NCBI GenBank assembly: GCA_943788835.1
Contig: CALSRU010000012.1
Span: 62,001 to 126,000 of the forward strand
Length of the DNA: 64,000 bases
DNA from: an uncultured Pseudomonadales bacterium
Lineage (GTDB): Bacteria; Pseudomonadota; Gammaproteobacteria; Pseudomonadales; UBA7434
Reading direction: 5' to 3'
Below the pieces are notes generated by a model. That model made no database searches and was not told the DNA's origin. It worked only from the letters and a program-made list of their open reading frames with translations. The position numbers and the translations under genes are program-made. This document shows, piece after piece, positions 53,716 to 63,131 of this stretch. Position 1 is the stretch's first letter. Each line of letters begins with the position of its first letter.

Positions 53716-54071
53716 AGCATATTGGTCGCTGTACTTGTCTAGTATTGGTATTAACTAGCCCCTTCCTTGTTTTCCGCAGAGGTGACTACAGTTACCGTAT
53801 GACCTTTTTTATTCTGGTACGCTAGAAAAGTCGAATGTAAAGCACCAGCCTTTTAATAGTGGGCGATTCTGGTAATCAGCCATAGCATTTTTAGTTTGTC
53901 GTCGAATGACTAACCGATTAGGGCGTTACTTATTTGCTTTTTCTACAGCGTGATTTTTTAACGTTAGGCAACGCCTTATGATTTTTTAAAACAGGCAGCT
54001 TACAGTTGACTTAAGAGATGATATTGGTCAAGTACAATTTTTTCTGCTGGTAAGTCCTTAGAGGATGAGAA
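53716..54071. other. Intergenic region after the GntR gene
   Basis: About 355 AT-rich bases with no accepted ORF, terminator or RNA. It probably contains the promoter of the flavin-reductase-like gene and marks the right boundary of the glycoside locus. Confidence 0.5.
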
Positions 54072-54674
54072 ATGAATTTTGATGTTGCAGAATTAGAACC
54101 ACAACAAAAATATCGTCTGCTCAATGGCGGTGTCACGCCAAGGCCTATTGCATGGGTCAGTACCACCTCTAAAAAAGGAGTAGCCAACTTGGCGCCATAT
54201 TCTTTCTTTACAGTGGCAAGCTGTAATCCGCCTGTGCTCCTCTACACACAGGTAGCGCAAAGAAATGGCATAGATAAAGATACCTTGCAAAACTTGAGAG
54301 AGACTGGCGAGTGCGTGGTTAATATTGTTAATGCAGATATGTTAGAGAAAATGAATATGACTAGCGCAGCCCTTCAGCTCGATGAAAGTGAGTTTGAATT
54401 TGCCCAAGTAGAGCAGAGCAGTAGTTGCAAAGTGGCTCCCTTTTCTGTGAGGCAGGCGCCTATTCGTTATGAGTGTACGTTGCGAGAGATAATGCTGTTG
54501 AGTGAATTGCCTGCAGGTGGCACCGTTGTGTTGTTAGATGTGAAATCGATCTATGTTCAAGATGAGCTGTATGATGATGGGCTGATTAATCAAAATTTGA
54601 TTGATTCGGTAGGGCGTATGGGTGGCGATGCCTACAGCTTTACGTCAAGCCTCGAGGAGCTTAAGCGCCCTTGA
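54072..54674 (+). CDS. Flavin-reductase-like FMN-binding split-barrel protein
   Basis: The 200-residue protein fits the DIM6/NTAB flavin reductase family: GGVTPRPIAWVSTTSKKGVANLAPYSFFTVASCNPPVLLYT is the FMN-binding signature and GECVVNIVNADMLEKMNMTSA follows. Members either reduce flavin for a partner monooxygenase or use FMN directly. No flavin-dependent monooxygenase is adjacent. Position 356 bases downstream of the GntR gene makes membership in the glycoside locus uncertain. TAGAGGATGAGAA precedes the ATG. Confidence 0.85.
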   Translation: MNFDVAELEPQQKYRLLNGGVTPRPIAWVSTTSKKGVANLAPYSFFTVASCNPPVLLYTQVAQRNGIDKDTLQNLRETGECVVNIVNADMLEKMNMTSAALQLDESEFEFAQVEQSSSCKVAPFSVRQAPIRYECTLREIMLLSELPAGGTVVLLDVKSIYVQDELYDDGLINQNLIDSVGRMGGDAYSFTSSLEELKRP

Positions 54675-54844
54675 TCAGCTGGTGTAGTTGTGAATAACGA
54701 TAGGCACTCCTGCGCCGCGATTTTTCTGTAAAGTTTAAATCCTTCGTCAATTGGCTGTTCGTCTTATTTTTATTCGTTTGTGCTGGATGGCGAGTCGCGG
54801 CCAGCAGTAGTTGCCTTATAGGTGTCCGCTTCGCTGTGCTAGGA

Positions 54845-55507
54845 TTAGGCCGCTATTTTTTTTCGAGTAACCATACATCCCACTAATCCGCAAGCCATCA
54901 GGCTGAGTATGCCGGGCTCAGGGACGTTAGCCGTTACGCTTACTGAGTCTATAAAGTTGCCTACCGTGCCGGATTTAGGCTTCATTGAAGTGAATTGCAA
55001 GGTGGTTTTATCGCCTGTACCGACGAAAGTGTTTGAAAATAAACTCCAGCTACCTTTTACGTGATCCTTCTGTACCGTATTAAAAATCGTACTGTCCGCG
55101 GTAAAGAGTTCAAATCGAAATTTTTCTTTATTATTCTTGCGTGCGCGATAGGCAAAGCTAACCGTGTATTCTTGATTTTCTACCGTCTCAAACTCTTGGA
55201 AGATAGAAAAAGGGCCGCCGTGGTTAGGATGGGAATTAAGCTCACCATGCTGAACGCCGCTGTGTGACCCGACGCCGTTAAAGCCTGTCCTCCAAATTTC
55301 TATATTATCTCCGCCCCAGCTGTGACCTTGTTCGGCGGCAAAGTAGTTCCAGCGCGACGAGCATGAGCGGCCGCCGTTGTTCGATGTAACATCGCCGCAA
55401 TTACTGATGTCGGGAGACTCGAAGCCACCCCCAATAATTAGGTTGGCTTGAGCGTTACTTGAAATTGCTAGTAAGGCGATCAATAGACCGATTGACTGTT
55501 TACTCAT
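54845..55507 (-). CDS. DUF642-like secreted protein with PEP-CTERM anchor
   Basis: Start ATG 55507 gives a clean signal peptide (MSKQSIGLLIALLAISSNAQA); the track start at 55582 adds 25 residues. The mature protein starts NLIIGGGFESPDIS and has GDNIEIWRTGFNGVGSHSG and YTVSFAYRARKN, resembling DUF642/galactose-binding-like domains that bind polysaccharide. The tail VPEPGILSLMACGLVGC followed by TRKK is a PEP-CTERM signal for exosortase processing, so the protein is sorted to the surface or matrix. The exosortase gene is not in this window. It is transcribed leftward, alone. Confidence 0.8.
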   Translation of the reverse strand: MSKQSIGLLIALLAISSNAQANLIIGGGFESPDISNCGDVTSNNGGRSCSSRWNYFAAEQGHSWGGDNIEIWRTGFNGVGSHSGVQHGELNSHPNHGGPFSIFQEFETVENQEYTVSFAYRARKNNKEKFRFELFTADSTIFNTVQKDHVKGSWSLFSNTFVGTGDKTTLQFTSMKPKSGTVGNFIDSVSVTANVPEPGILSLMACGLVGCMVTRKKIAA

Positions 55508-55881
55508 GACTGTGTGAGATCTCTGCTGTCTAAGTTTGAGGCCATTTTGGCTGCGCGAAATTATAGACGAAATAATAATCAATTACTATGCCATAATTGA
55601 TACACACTTGTTTTTAAATAGCTTTTGCTGCGGCTGAGCAGTTCCTTCGATCGCCAACTGTAATTTTTTTCGACACTTGTCCGTAAGGAAGGGTCGGACG
55701 CATGGTTCTTGCCGATTAAGCGGCTGCACCAGCGTTGCAGTCACGGCCTATATTTTTATCGCTTTTAACGGACTTCTTGCCCCATTATAATTGTCCGGCA
55801 GTCATGGATGGGTCTAGTCTATCCTGTCGTCCAATGGTCATTCTAGTTCCTTATAACAAATAAGATAGGTGTTCTCTCGAC
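55508..55881. other. Divergent intergenic region between the DUF642-like and multidomain genes
   Basis: About 370 bases that must contain both outward promoters. No clear -10/-35 pair, RNA gene or repeat was recognised. Confidence 0.45.
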
Positions 55882-58800
55882 ATGTCATCTAGTCACTCAG
55901 CGCCGCGCTATCCTCACTACACCAACTCTGTTTTGCGTTTTGCAGGCTGGGCGCGCCTCAGTGTGCTGGCTGCAATTCTTGCCGTTAGTGGCTTGTTTGC
56001 AGTGAATGCTCAGGCTTATGACGTTGAACAGGGTAGCATCGGCAATCAGGTTTTTATTCTGCTGATGAATGAAAACCCATCGGCTTCTTTTGAGTCCATT
56101 AGCTTATCTAGTGATGCAACGGGCATGGTTGACACGGCAGTGGCTAGCATTGTGCCCAGCTCCGTGGCAATCGGTGGAAGTGCGCTAGCCGCCATTGATT
56201 TCGACATCAGTCAATATGCGCCGGTTGGCACACAGGATGACTTAGTGATTACCGCTTCGGGCTTGGCAGGGGGGCTGCCCGTTGATGTGGTGGTGACGAT
56301 CCCATTAACTCTGGTCTCAAGCGCAGCCTCGGCGCAAGGGTTTTTTGGTGCTACGGTGCCGAGTCCTGATCCGGGTGGCGTGGATACCGATGGCGACGGC
56401 GTGAGTGACGCGCTCGAAATTTCCTATGGCTCTAACCCCAACAATGCGCAGTGGCTGCCGGGTTTAGTGGTTGAAGAGAACGTGCCCTTACTGGGTGTGA
56501 TGGGCGCCATTGTGTTGGCGGCCCTATTTTTAGGTGCGGGATCATCGGCTGCACGACGTCACAGGATGAGCGTATTGGCATTGGCAGTTGTAATGCTGTT
56601 GCCGCTCAACATGTTGGCAGGCTCGGCTACGCGCATCCAAGTGGTTGCGTCTATTCCCATTCCGCCACCTCCGCCACCACCTCCGCCAGAGCCTGAGTTG
56701 CTTTCGGCTACGGCCACGTCAAGTACCAATGAAACGCCTGCTACATTAGCCTCCTATGCCGTGGACAGCAACATGGCCACACGTTGGAGCTCACAATTCA
56801 GTGATGCTCAGTGGCTCACGCTTGATTTAGGCACGGCATACTCATTGTCAGAAGTCATTATTCATTGGGAGGCAGCCAACGCTGCCACTTACGAAATGCA
56901 GGGTTCAAACGACAATAGCAGCTGGACCACAATGGCCAGTGAATCGGGCGGCACCTTTGGGAATCGAACCGACACAGTCGCATTAGCGGGTAGCTATCGT
57001 TACGTGCGCATGCAAGGACTAACGCGCTCTAGTGTTTATGGTTATTCTATTTTTGAAATAGAGGTCTGGGGCGTACCTGCGGCCGATGAAGATGGCGACG
57101 GTGTTGATGATTTGGTTGATCAATGTGCAGGCACTCCAGCCGGCACGGCGGTAGCGGCTAATGGCTGTCCCGATTCGGATGGCGATGGCGTGAATGATGG
57201 CATTGATCAATGCCCCAGCACGCCGTTTGGTACGCTGGTGGATGCAACGGGTTGCGTGATTGTAGATAGTGACAATGACGGTGTGCCCGATAACACGCCC
57301 GACTTATGCCCGAATACGCCGCCAGGCGCTAACGTGAACGGTTTTGGTTGTACCATCGTGATTCCCGTGAACGAAGTAGCTTCTATTAACGACATTTTGG
57401 TCGGTGGCTCGGGCTCATCGCAGCCAGGCTTTACGCTTTATGTTTGGGATAATGATCCAACGAACGGTGGCGTTAGCAACTGTAATGGAGGTTGCGCAAC
57501 AAGCTGGCCGCCGCTGCTAGTGACCGACGGCGTTGCCTCTGGCGTGGCCGACTTGGCAATTATTACGCGCAGTGATGGCACCGAGCAGGTTACTTATGCG
57601 GGGCGTCCGTTATATTTCTTTATTAACGATAATGCGGTGGGCGATACGAATGGTGATTCCCCAACGGGCACGTGGCATAAAGTGGATTATTCGCAGCTCT
57701 ACGCACCGCTGTTTGATAACACCTCGGTACTTGAGCCCGATACTCAGTTTGAAACCGCTGACGCGCTAGTCACGCGCTGGTCCGATCGCCCGCGCACGCG
57801 TCATGCGCGTGAAGACCAATTCCAGTCTTACGATCATTATGTGAAGTTCTATTTTGAAGACCGCTCGACCAATATTGAAATTGTTGATTATGTTGCAAAA
57901 GGCGGCACTAGCATAGAAATGAACGTTCGAACTATTTGGCCACTTAACTCCATTGAAGCGGAAAATCGCTGGTGGTATGCAGGCCCGAGCGCTACCTATC
58001 ACTGGAATAGCATTATGGATTACATGGGTAGTGAGGTTATTGATGGCACTACTTACTATCACTACCAAAAAACCGGTGACTTTTACCGCAATGCGAACAA
58101 CCGCGGTATTCAAATGGGTGACCGTTTAGAATTTGAAGTGAGTCAGTTCAGTGCGCCGGGTATTCCAAACGGTCAGCTCAATTATTATGGCACCGTCTTC
58201 CTTTATATAGTGGGTGAAGGTATCGTGCCTTGGTATGCTAAAACGGGGGACGAGGCCAGCGAGAAAATTCCTGAAGAGTATTGGCTGGGTGGCAAGACCA
58301 GTACTCACTACCAGTACTCCGATGAGCCTAACGACCATTTTCTGCAGATGGCCACGAATTTGGGTTACGATAACGGACAAACGTTCTTGTTAGGCCGTCG
58401 TGTGCACCATTCCTCTTTTGTTAGTGGTGCTCATGATGAAGATCCGGACAATGGTGTCCTCCCATCAAATGCAGGCTTAACAGGGCCGCGTTACATTAAC
58501 GAGCGATGTTCGGATTGTCATGAGCGCAACGGAGGCGCTTCAGTGGTGGGTAATGGCGAGTTACTCGATCGCTGGGTCTTTAAGGTAGGTGATGCCAACG
58601 GCAACCCACATCCCGATTTGGGTAGTGTGCTGCAGCCTAAAGGCAGTGCCAGTGAGGGCAGTGTTTCAATCGCGTCCTGGACCGAGAGCAATGGGCTGCG
58701 GTCACCTAACTATCAGTTTGGTGGTGTTACGCCTGATACCTTCTCGGCACGCATTGCACCGCGGTTGGTGGGTTTAGGTTTGTTAGAGGCAATTGTTGAA

Positions 58801-59589
58801 GCTGATATTGAAGCCTTGGCCGACCCTGCAGATCTTAACGGCGACGGTATTTCTGGTCGCGTGAATGTGGTAACTGATGCACTCACCGGTGAAAATCGCA
58901 TCGGTCGATTTGGCTGGAAAGCAGCTCAGCCTAATGTAAGACATCAAGCAGCATCAGCGCTTAATACAGACATCGGCGTGCGCACTTCTATGTTCCCTAG
59001 TTTAGATTGTGGTTCTGCACAAACTAACTGTAATGGTAGTGCTCCACTCATGCCCGAGGAGAATTTAGATACGCTTACTTTGTATCTCTCTGCACTGGGT
59101 GTTCGTCCGCAGCGTGTTTGGAAAGATGGCGTAGAAGATCAAGATGTACTGCAAGGGAGAGAGTTATTTAGAAATATTGGCTGTGTTGGTTGTCACACTG
59201 AAACCTTCCAAACAAGTGAATTTCATCCTTTGGCTGAAGTGCGTGACCAAACAATACACCCCTATAGTGACATGTTATTGCATGACATGGGTCCCGGGCT
59301 TGCTGATACTTTAAGCGAAGGCACAGCCACGGGTTCTGAATGGCGTACCACACCATTGTGGGGATTGGGTTTAGCGGCCTGTGTGACAGGTGGTGTGGTT
59401 AATCCATCGGGAGCCGAGGGCGGCGAGATCTGCACGCCTCATCATGCTTATCTACACGATGGAAGAGCGCGCTCTATTGAAGAAGCTATTTTGTGGCACG
59501 GTGGGGAAGGGCAGGCAGCCAATAATGCTTACCAAGGTTTGCCAACGTCCGATCAGCAATTAGTCTTGCGCTTCTTAGAATCTTTGTAA
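55882..59589 (+). CDS. Giant secreted multidomain di-heme oxidoreductase with discoidin and calcium-repeat domains
   Basis: A signal peptide (to about residue 46) leads to a beta-rich domain. At residues 201–226 comes VPLLGVMGAIVLAALFLG then ARRHR, a sorting-signal-like segment, followed by a second hydrophobic stretch and a proline run (261–273). An F5/8 discoidin domain follows (about 275–395), then thrombospondin type 3 calcium repeats (DEDGDGVDD and DSDGDGVND, about 400–490). Next is a COG4315-type repeat (ASINDILVGGSG … GCATSWPPLLV, about 499–610), and a DHOR-type domain with heme motifs CSDCH (876–880) and CVGCH (1101–1105). The last domain resembles di-heme cytochrome c peroxidase-like proteins. 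It likely moves electrons at the cell surface; substrate unknown. Confidence 0.82.
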   Translation: MSSSHSAPRYPHYTNSVLRFAGWARLSVLAAILAVSGLFAVNAQAYDVEQGSIGNQVFILLMNENPSASFESISLSSDATGMVDTAVASIVPSSVAIGGSALAAIDFDISQYAPVGTQDDLVITASGLAGGLPVDVVVTIPLTLVSSAASAQGFFGATVPSPDPGGVDTDGDGVSDALEISYGSNPNNAQWLPGLVVEENVPLLGVMGAIVLAALFLGAGSSAARRHRMSVLALAVVMLLPLNMLAGSATRIQVVASIPIPPPPPPPPPEPELLSATATSSTNETPATLASYAVDSNMATRWSSQFSDAQWLTLDLGTAYSLSEVIIHWEAANAATYEMQGSNDNSSWTTMASESGGTFGNRTDTVALAGSYRYVRMQGLTRSSVYGYSIFEIEVWGVPAADEDGDGVDDLVDQCAGTPAGTAVAANGCPDSDGDGVNDGIDQCPSTPFGTLVDATGCVIVDSDNDGVPDNTPDLCPNTPPGANVNGFGCTIVIPVNEVASINDILVGGSGSSQPGFTLYVWDNDPTNGGVSNCNGGCATSWPPLLVTDGVASGVADLAIITRSDGTEQVTYAGRPLYFFINDNAVGDTNGDSPTGTWHKVDYSQLYAPLFDNTSVLEPDTQFETADALVTRWSDRPRTRHAREDQFQSYDHYVKFYFEDRSTNIEIVDYVAKGGTSIEMNVRTIWPLNSIEAENRWWYAGPSATYHWNSIMDYMGSEVIDGTTYYHYQKTGDFYRNANNRGIQMGDRLEFEVSQFSAPGIPNGQLNYYGTVFLYIVGEGIVPWYAKTGDEASEKIPEEYWLGGKTSTHYQYSDEPNDHFLQMATNLGYDNGQTFLLGRRVHHSSFVSGAHDEDPDNGVLPSNAGLTGPRYINERCSDCHERNGGASVVGNGELLDRWVFKVGDANGNPHPDLGSVLQPKGSASEGSVSIASWTESNGLRSPNYQFGGVTPDTFSARIAPRLVGLGLLEAIVEADIEALADPADLNGDGISGRVNVVTDALTGENRIGRFGWKAAQPNVRHQAASALNTDIGVRTSMFPSLDCGSAQTNCNGSAPLMPEENLDTLTLYLSALGVRPQRVWKDGVEDQDVLQGRELFRNIGCVGCHTETFQTSEFHPLAEVRDQTIHPYSDMLLHDMGPGLADTLSEGTATGSEWRTTPLWGLGLAACVTGGVVNPSGAEGGEICTPHHAYLHDGRARSIEEAILWHGGEGQAANNAYQGLPTSDQQLVLRFLESL

Positions 59590-59613
59590 GTTAAGGCGCG
59601 GCATGTAAAAACT

Positions 59614-59643
59614 AAAAAGCCCCGACTTCAATCGGGGCTTTTT
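59614..59643 (+). terminator. Rho-independent terminator after the multidomain gene
   Basis: AAAAAGCCCCGA, a CTTCAA loop, and TCGGGGCTTTTT form a strong stem with T tract, 25 bases after the stop. The A-rich left side lets it serve the leftward hydrolase gene ending at 59689 as well. Confidence 0.93.
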
Positions 59644-59688
59644 AGTTTGATCTGCAGCTCAATGGTTATGAAAAGTAGTCAGGCAGCA

Positions 59689-60759
59689 TTAAAGTCCATT
59701 GCTAGTGCGAATAATTTCATTTGTGCCGGCTGGTAAAGAGAAAGCTACGCCGTCTTCACCTATGGTGTAGTCTGGAAAAATATCTTCAGCCCCATTTAAA
59801 AAGAGTGCCTTTTGTCCCGGTATGACTAACGGAGGCACAATGTGGTAGTACAGAAGATGTCCTACGCCGGCGTCTCGAGCAGTTTCGGCAGCGTCAATCG
59901 GGCTGGCATGATAGTCAAGAATGTCATGTGATATCTTAGCCAAAATTTTATTGCCACTTTTGCTTGCCGCTTCCCCCATCATCATCACAAGATTTGGCGC
60001 CAGCGCTTCATGAACTAACAAGTCGATGCCAGTGGCAAAGCGCTGAATGTTCTCCATTTTGGTTGTGTCGCCAGTAATCAGCAGCGATCGGCCCTTGTAG
60101 CTGAAGCGATAACCGACGGCAGGTTCAACAGGTGCATGATTGACGGCCAGCGCCTCCACTATTAGGCCGCCGCTGTCATAAACTGTCGTTAGCTCACCGA
60201 TAGCCGGTTCCGCAAAAGGCATGGCTAACATACCCGCGCCTGACAACGGTGCTACCATGTCGCCGTGATGGTCATTACGATAAGTGAAGTCTTGTGCATA
60301 CGCGCTATTGAGCCCATCAACAAGCCGCTCAACACCTTGTGGGCCGTACACCGGCAAAGGGCTAGGATTGTCACCGCCTGCCCAGCGAATCGTCGCCATC
60401 TCACCAAGGCCATCAATATGATCGGAGTGAAAGTGGGTCAGAAACACCCCTTGAATCGTGCCGGGCTGGTAGCCCATGCGGCCAAGATTGCGAACGCCAT
60501 CAGTCCCTGCATCGATTATAAATAGTCGCTTGCCCGCTACCACAGCTACGCATGGCCCGGAGGCGTTAGGTGCAGGCATGGGGCCGCCGGCACCACACAG
60601 AGCTAAGTGCAAACCATCTTCTAAACCAGCTACATAGTCAGCATTGATTCGTACTTCCAGCCCCCTCTCCATCAGGCGACTGACGATATTACTGCGTTGG
60701 CTGACAGCGATTATTCCAACGATCACGATAAACATAACCACAGCAAGTTTCTTATTCAT
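59689..60759 (-). CDS. Membrane-anchored metallo-beta-lactamase-fold hydrolase
   Basis: One N-terminal hydrophobic segment (LAVVMFIVIVGIIAV) is an uncleaved anchor or signal. The MBL core carries GAGGPMPAPNASGPCVAV, the zinc motif THFHSDHIDG, the second-histidine region VNHAPVEPAVGYRF, LLITGDTTKMENI and the last histidine in LLYYHIVPPL. These resemble ribonuclease Z-like or arylsulfatase (AtsA)-type MBL proteins; the exported location makes tRNA processing unlikely. A surface or periplasmic phosphodiesterase, lactonase or sulfatase is possible. The ATG is followed by basic NKK residues and no operon partner is visible. Confidence 0.82.
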   Translation of the reverse strand: MNKKLAVVMFIVIVGIIAVSQRSNIVSRLMERGLEVRINADYVAGLEDGLHLALCGAGGPMPAPNASGPCVAVVAGKRLFIIDAGTDGVRNLGRMGYQPGTIQGVFLTHFHSDHIDGLGEMATIRWAGGDNPSPLPVYGPQGVERLVDGLNSAYAQDFTYRNDHHGDMVAPLSGAGMLAMPFAEPAIGELTTVYDSGGLIVEALAVNHAPVEPAVGYRFSYKGRSLLITGDTTKMENIQRFATGIDLLVHEALAPNLVMMMGEAASKSGNKILAKISHDILDYHASPIDAAETARDAGVGHLLYYHIVPPLVIPGQKALFLNGAEDIFPDYTIGEDGVAFSLPAGTNEIIRTSNGL

Positions 60760-61100
60760 CTCAAATTCCTAGTTATATTTCGCCCCAATAAATCAATTAA
60801 GCGGAATATTATATTATGTCATTAGTTGTGTCATGGTTTTTTTCTAGAGGGCAGCGAGGGTAGTTGAAGCTTGATTGTTGTGCGCTGTTCTAAATCCTTC
60901 GAGAGCCGATGAGCTTGTTTTTCTTATCGGTAGCAATGTACACACTGGCTACCAGATCTGTTACGTGCTGTATCGAATGGGTAAGTCGCGCACCGGCCCA
61001 CAAAGTTTTAGGTAGGCTCTATCGTTATATCAGGATTTAAACGCGGTGTTACAGGAGGGAAAATTTTCTGATTTAACCAAGTATGTAATCTTTGAGAGAA
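60760..61100. other. Intergenic region between the MBL hydrolase and GGDEF/EAL genes
   Basis: About 340 bases, with the 3' end of the leftward GGDEF/EAL gene on its right and the promoter of the leftward MBL gene on its left. No terminator or ORF was identified. Confidence 0.45.
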
Positions 61101-63131
61101 TTATTTGCGGACGAACCTTGTTACATTTGCCTTTGGTGTGAGGGCTTTTTCTGCGTCGTCCGGATGCAAAGGTTTACTAAAATAATAACCTTGAATAGTG
61201 TCGCATTCCATTGCTCTGAGGATGTCGAGCTGTTCTGCAGTTTCCACACATTCCGCAACTATAGACATATTCAAACTTTTGCCCAGTGTGATAATTGATT
61301 GCACTATGCCTTGGTTGGCCATACTGCCTCCCAATTTATTTACAAAGCTACCGTCTATTTTGAGTGTGTTGACCGGTAACTCCTGTAAATAGCTCATGCA
61401 AGAATAGCCTGTTCCAAAGTCATCAATCGCAACACAAACACCTAGATCGTTTAGCGATTGTAATGTCCTTCTCGCTGTTGTGCTTGATCCCAAGAAAGTC
61501 TTCTCCGTAAGCTCTATTTCCAAGTATTTAGGTGCTAAGCCAGTATTTTGGAGCGCTGACTGGATATCCATTAAGCACTGGGGCTGCAAAATGAATGAGG
61601 CCGGCAAGTTTACTGCAATCTTCGCCCTTGGGAGGTCTGCTCTTTGCCACTTCATATTCTGCATACACGCTTGTTTTAGTATCCATAACGACAAGCGATG
61701 CATGAGTCCTACTTCCTCTATTATCGGAAGGAATTCATTTGGGGGTATAAGCTTTCCATCAAGCTCCCAGCGTATTAACGCTTCAAAACCCACAATTAGT
61801 TGGCTGTCGCTTGTATATTGCGGTTGATAGACCAGAAAAAACTCTTCGTTTTCGATTGCACGATGTAAATTCGTTTCCATTTCCAAGCGGCGGACTGATT
61901 TGTTCAGCATATTTGGATTGAAGTAAGAAAATTGTCCTACCCCTTCGGCCTTAGCTTGATACATACTTATATCGGCATGTTTGAGTAAGCTAACGCTATC
62001 GGCCCCATCTTGAGGGAAGCGAGCAATACCTATACTGGTTGTCACGTGTAAGAGGTGGCCACCTACCACTGTGGGTTTGGCTAGCTCGAATAGGATTTTG
62101 CTGACAACGGTGTCTATCTCTTGATCTTTTTGGATATTCTCAAGCAGTATGACAAATTCGTCGCCACCCCAGCGACTGATGGAATCAGATTTACGTACGA
62201 CATTGCCGAGTTTAGCCGCTACCTCTAAAAGTAACTCATCACCAATGCGATGCCCTAAGCTGTCGTTGACAACCTTAAACCTATCTAAGTCTAAAAAAAG
62301 TAGAGCTATTTTAGAGTTGTTTCTTTCGGCAACATCAATAGCGTGATCCAGACGCTCCATTAGCAAATGGCGATTAGGCAGTTGAGTTAACTCATCGAAG
62401 TGGGCGCGGTTGTATAGCTCGCGCTCATGATTCTGTATTGTGTCTAACATTGTGTTAACGCCCACAATAAGATTTCCTATTTCGTCATATCGTCCATTGT
62501 CGAGCCGTTTGTTATATAGTTTGTTCTCGGCGACGTATCCTACTAAACCAATTAAGTCACTAATGGGTTTAGTGAAACGCTTTTGTAACTTCCAATTGAG
62601 TAAATAAGCCAATAACAGGCTGCCAGCTAAAGCTAGCCCTATAATTGATATGTATCGCTGCTTTTGAAAGTTTATCGAGTTTGTGTCAGCTGATATTACA
62701 GCCGTACCAAGATACTCGTCGTTCATCATGATTTTTTTTGATAAATAAATGCTGCCACCCTTGAGGAGGGTCTCCTCGTCTAGAGTGTTGATGTCCATGT
62801 CGATACTCTGTCCAGAGCGCTTGTACTCTGCAAATAAATCCATATTGGCATCATAAATTTGCGCATAGCGAGTGGACTTATAGGCTTTGAGAGATTCTAA
62901 TAAAGCTGTTGCAGCTTCTACGTCGTCAAAGAGTAATGCGGACTTACTGGTGCCTACCAATACATTTATCTCGCTGTCCATTGTCTCCATAAGACCGCTT
63001 TTATAATCGCTCATGAAGTTGGTGTAGAGAAGCCAAGACATAATAAACAGCGGCAGAATATTGATTGTGACTACAGCAATCAATTGCTTATAAAAAAAAC
63101 TTACTCTATCTTTTTTCTGATTTTCGATCAT
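61101..63131 (-). CDS. Bifunctional GGDEF/EAL cyclic-di-GMP protein with periplasmic sensor
   Basis: Domains in order: an N-terminal membrane helix, a periplasmic CHASE8-like sensor (about 40–155), a second membrane helix (ISIIGLALAGSLLLAYLL), a HAMP-like linker, a GGDEF domain with an intact site (RWGGDEFVILL), and an EAL domain with an intact EAL (VGFEALIRWEL), DDFGTGYS and KIDGSF motifs. Both synthesis and hydrolysis of c-di-GMP are therefore possible. It overlaps the YfiR-like gene by four bases (ATGA), so the two are coupled. In E. coli YfiN the sensor–HAMP–GGDEF protein lacks EAL; this is a longer variant. The YfiR partner in the periplasm probably inhibits it. Confidence 0.93.
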   Translation of the reverse strand: MIENQKKDRVSFFYKQLIAVVTINILPLFIMSWLLYTNFMSDYKSGLMETMDSEINVLVGTSKSALLFDDVEAATALLESLKAYKSTRYAQIYDANMDLFAEYKRSGQSIDMDINTLDEETLLKGGSIYLSKKIMMNDEYLGTAVISADTNSINFQKQRYISIIGLALAGSLLLAYLLNWKLQKRFTKPISDLIGLVGYVAENKLYNKRLDNGRYDEIGNLIVGVNTMLDTIQNHERELYNRAHFDELTQLPNRHLLMERLDHAIDVAERNNSKIALLFLDLDRFKVVNDSLGHRIGDELLLEVAAKLGNVVRKSDSISRWGGDEFVILLENIQKDQEIDTVVSKILFELAKPTVVGGHLLHVTTSIGIARFPQDGADSVSLLKHADISMYQAKAEGVGQFSYFNPNMLNKSVRRLEMETNLHRAIENEEFFLVYQPQYTSDSQLIVGFEALIRWELDGKLIPPNEFLPIIEEVGLMHRLSLWILKQACMQNMKWQRADLPRAKIAVNLPASFILQPQCLMDIQSALQNTGLAPKYLEIELTEKTFLGSSTTARRTLQSLNDLGVCVAIDDFGTGYSCMSYLQELPVNTLKIDGSFVNKLGGSMANQGIVQSIITLGKSLNMSIVAECVETAEQLDILRAMECDTIQGYYFSKPLHPDDAEKALTPKANVTRFVRK

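Noticed and set aside
54072-54674. Treating the flavin-reductase-like gene as the reductase of a flavin-dependent sulfonate monooxygenase in the locus
   Set aside because: No flavin-dependent monooxygenase is present and the gene lies 356 bases past the regulator without an operator; membership is unsupported.
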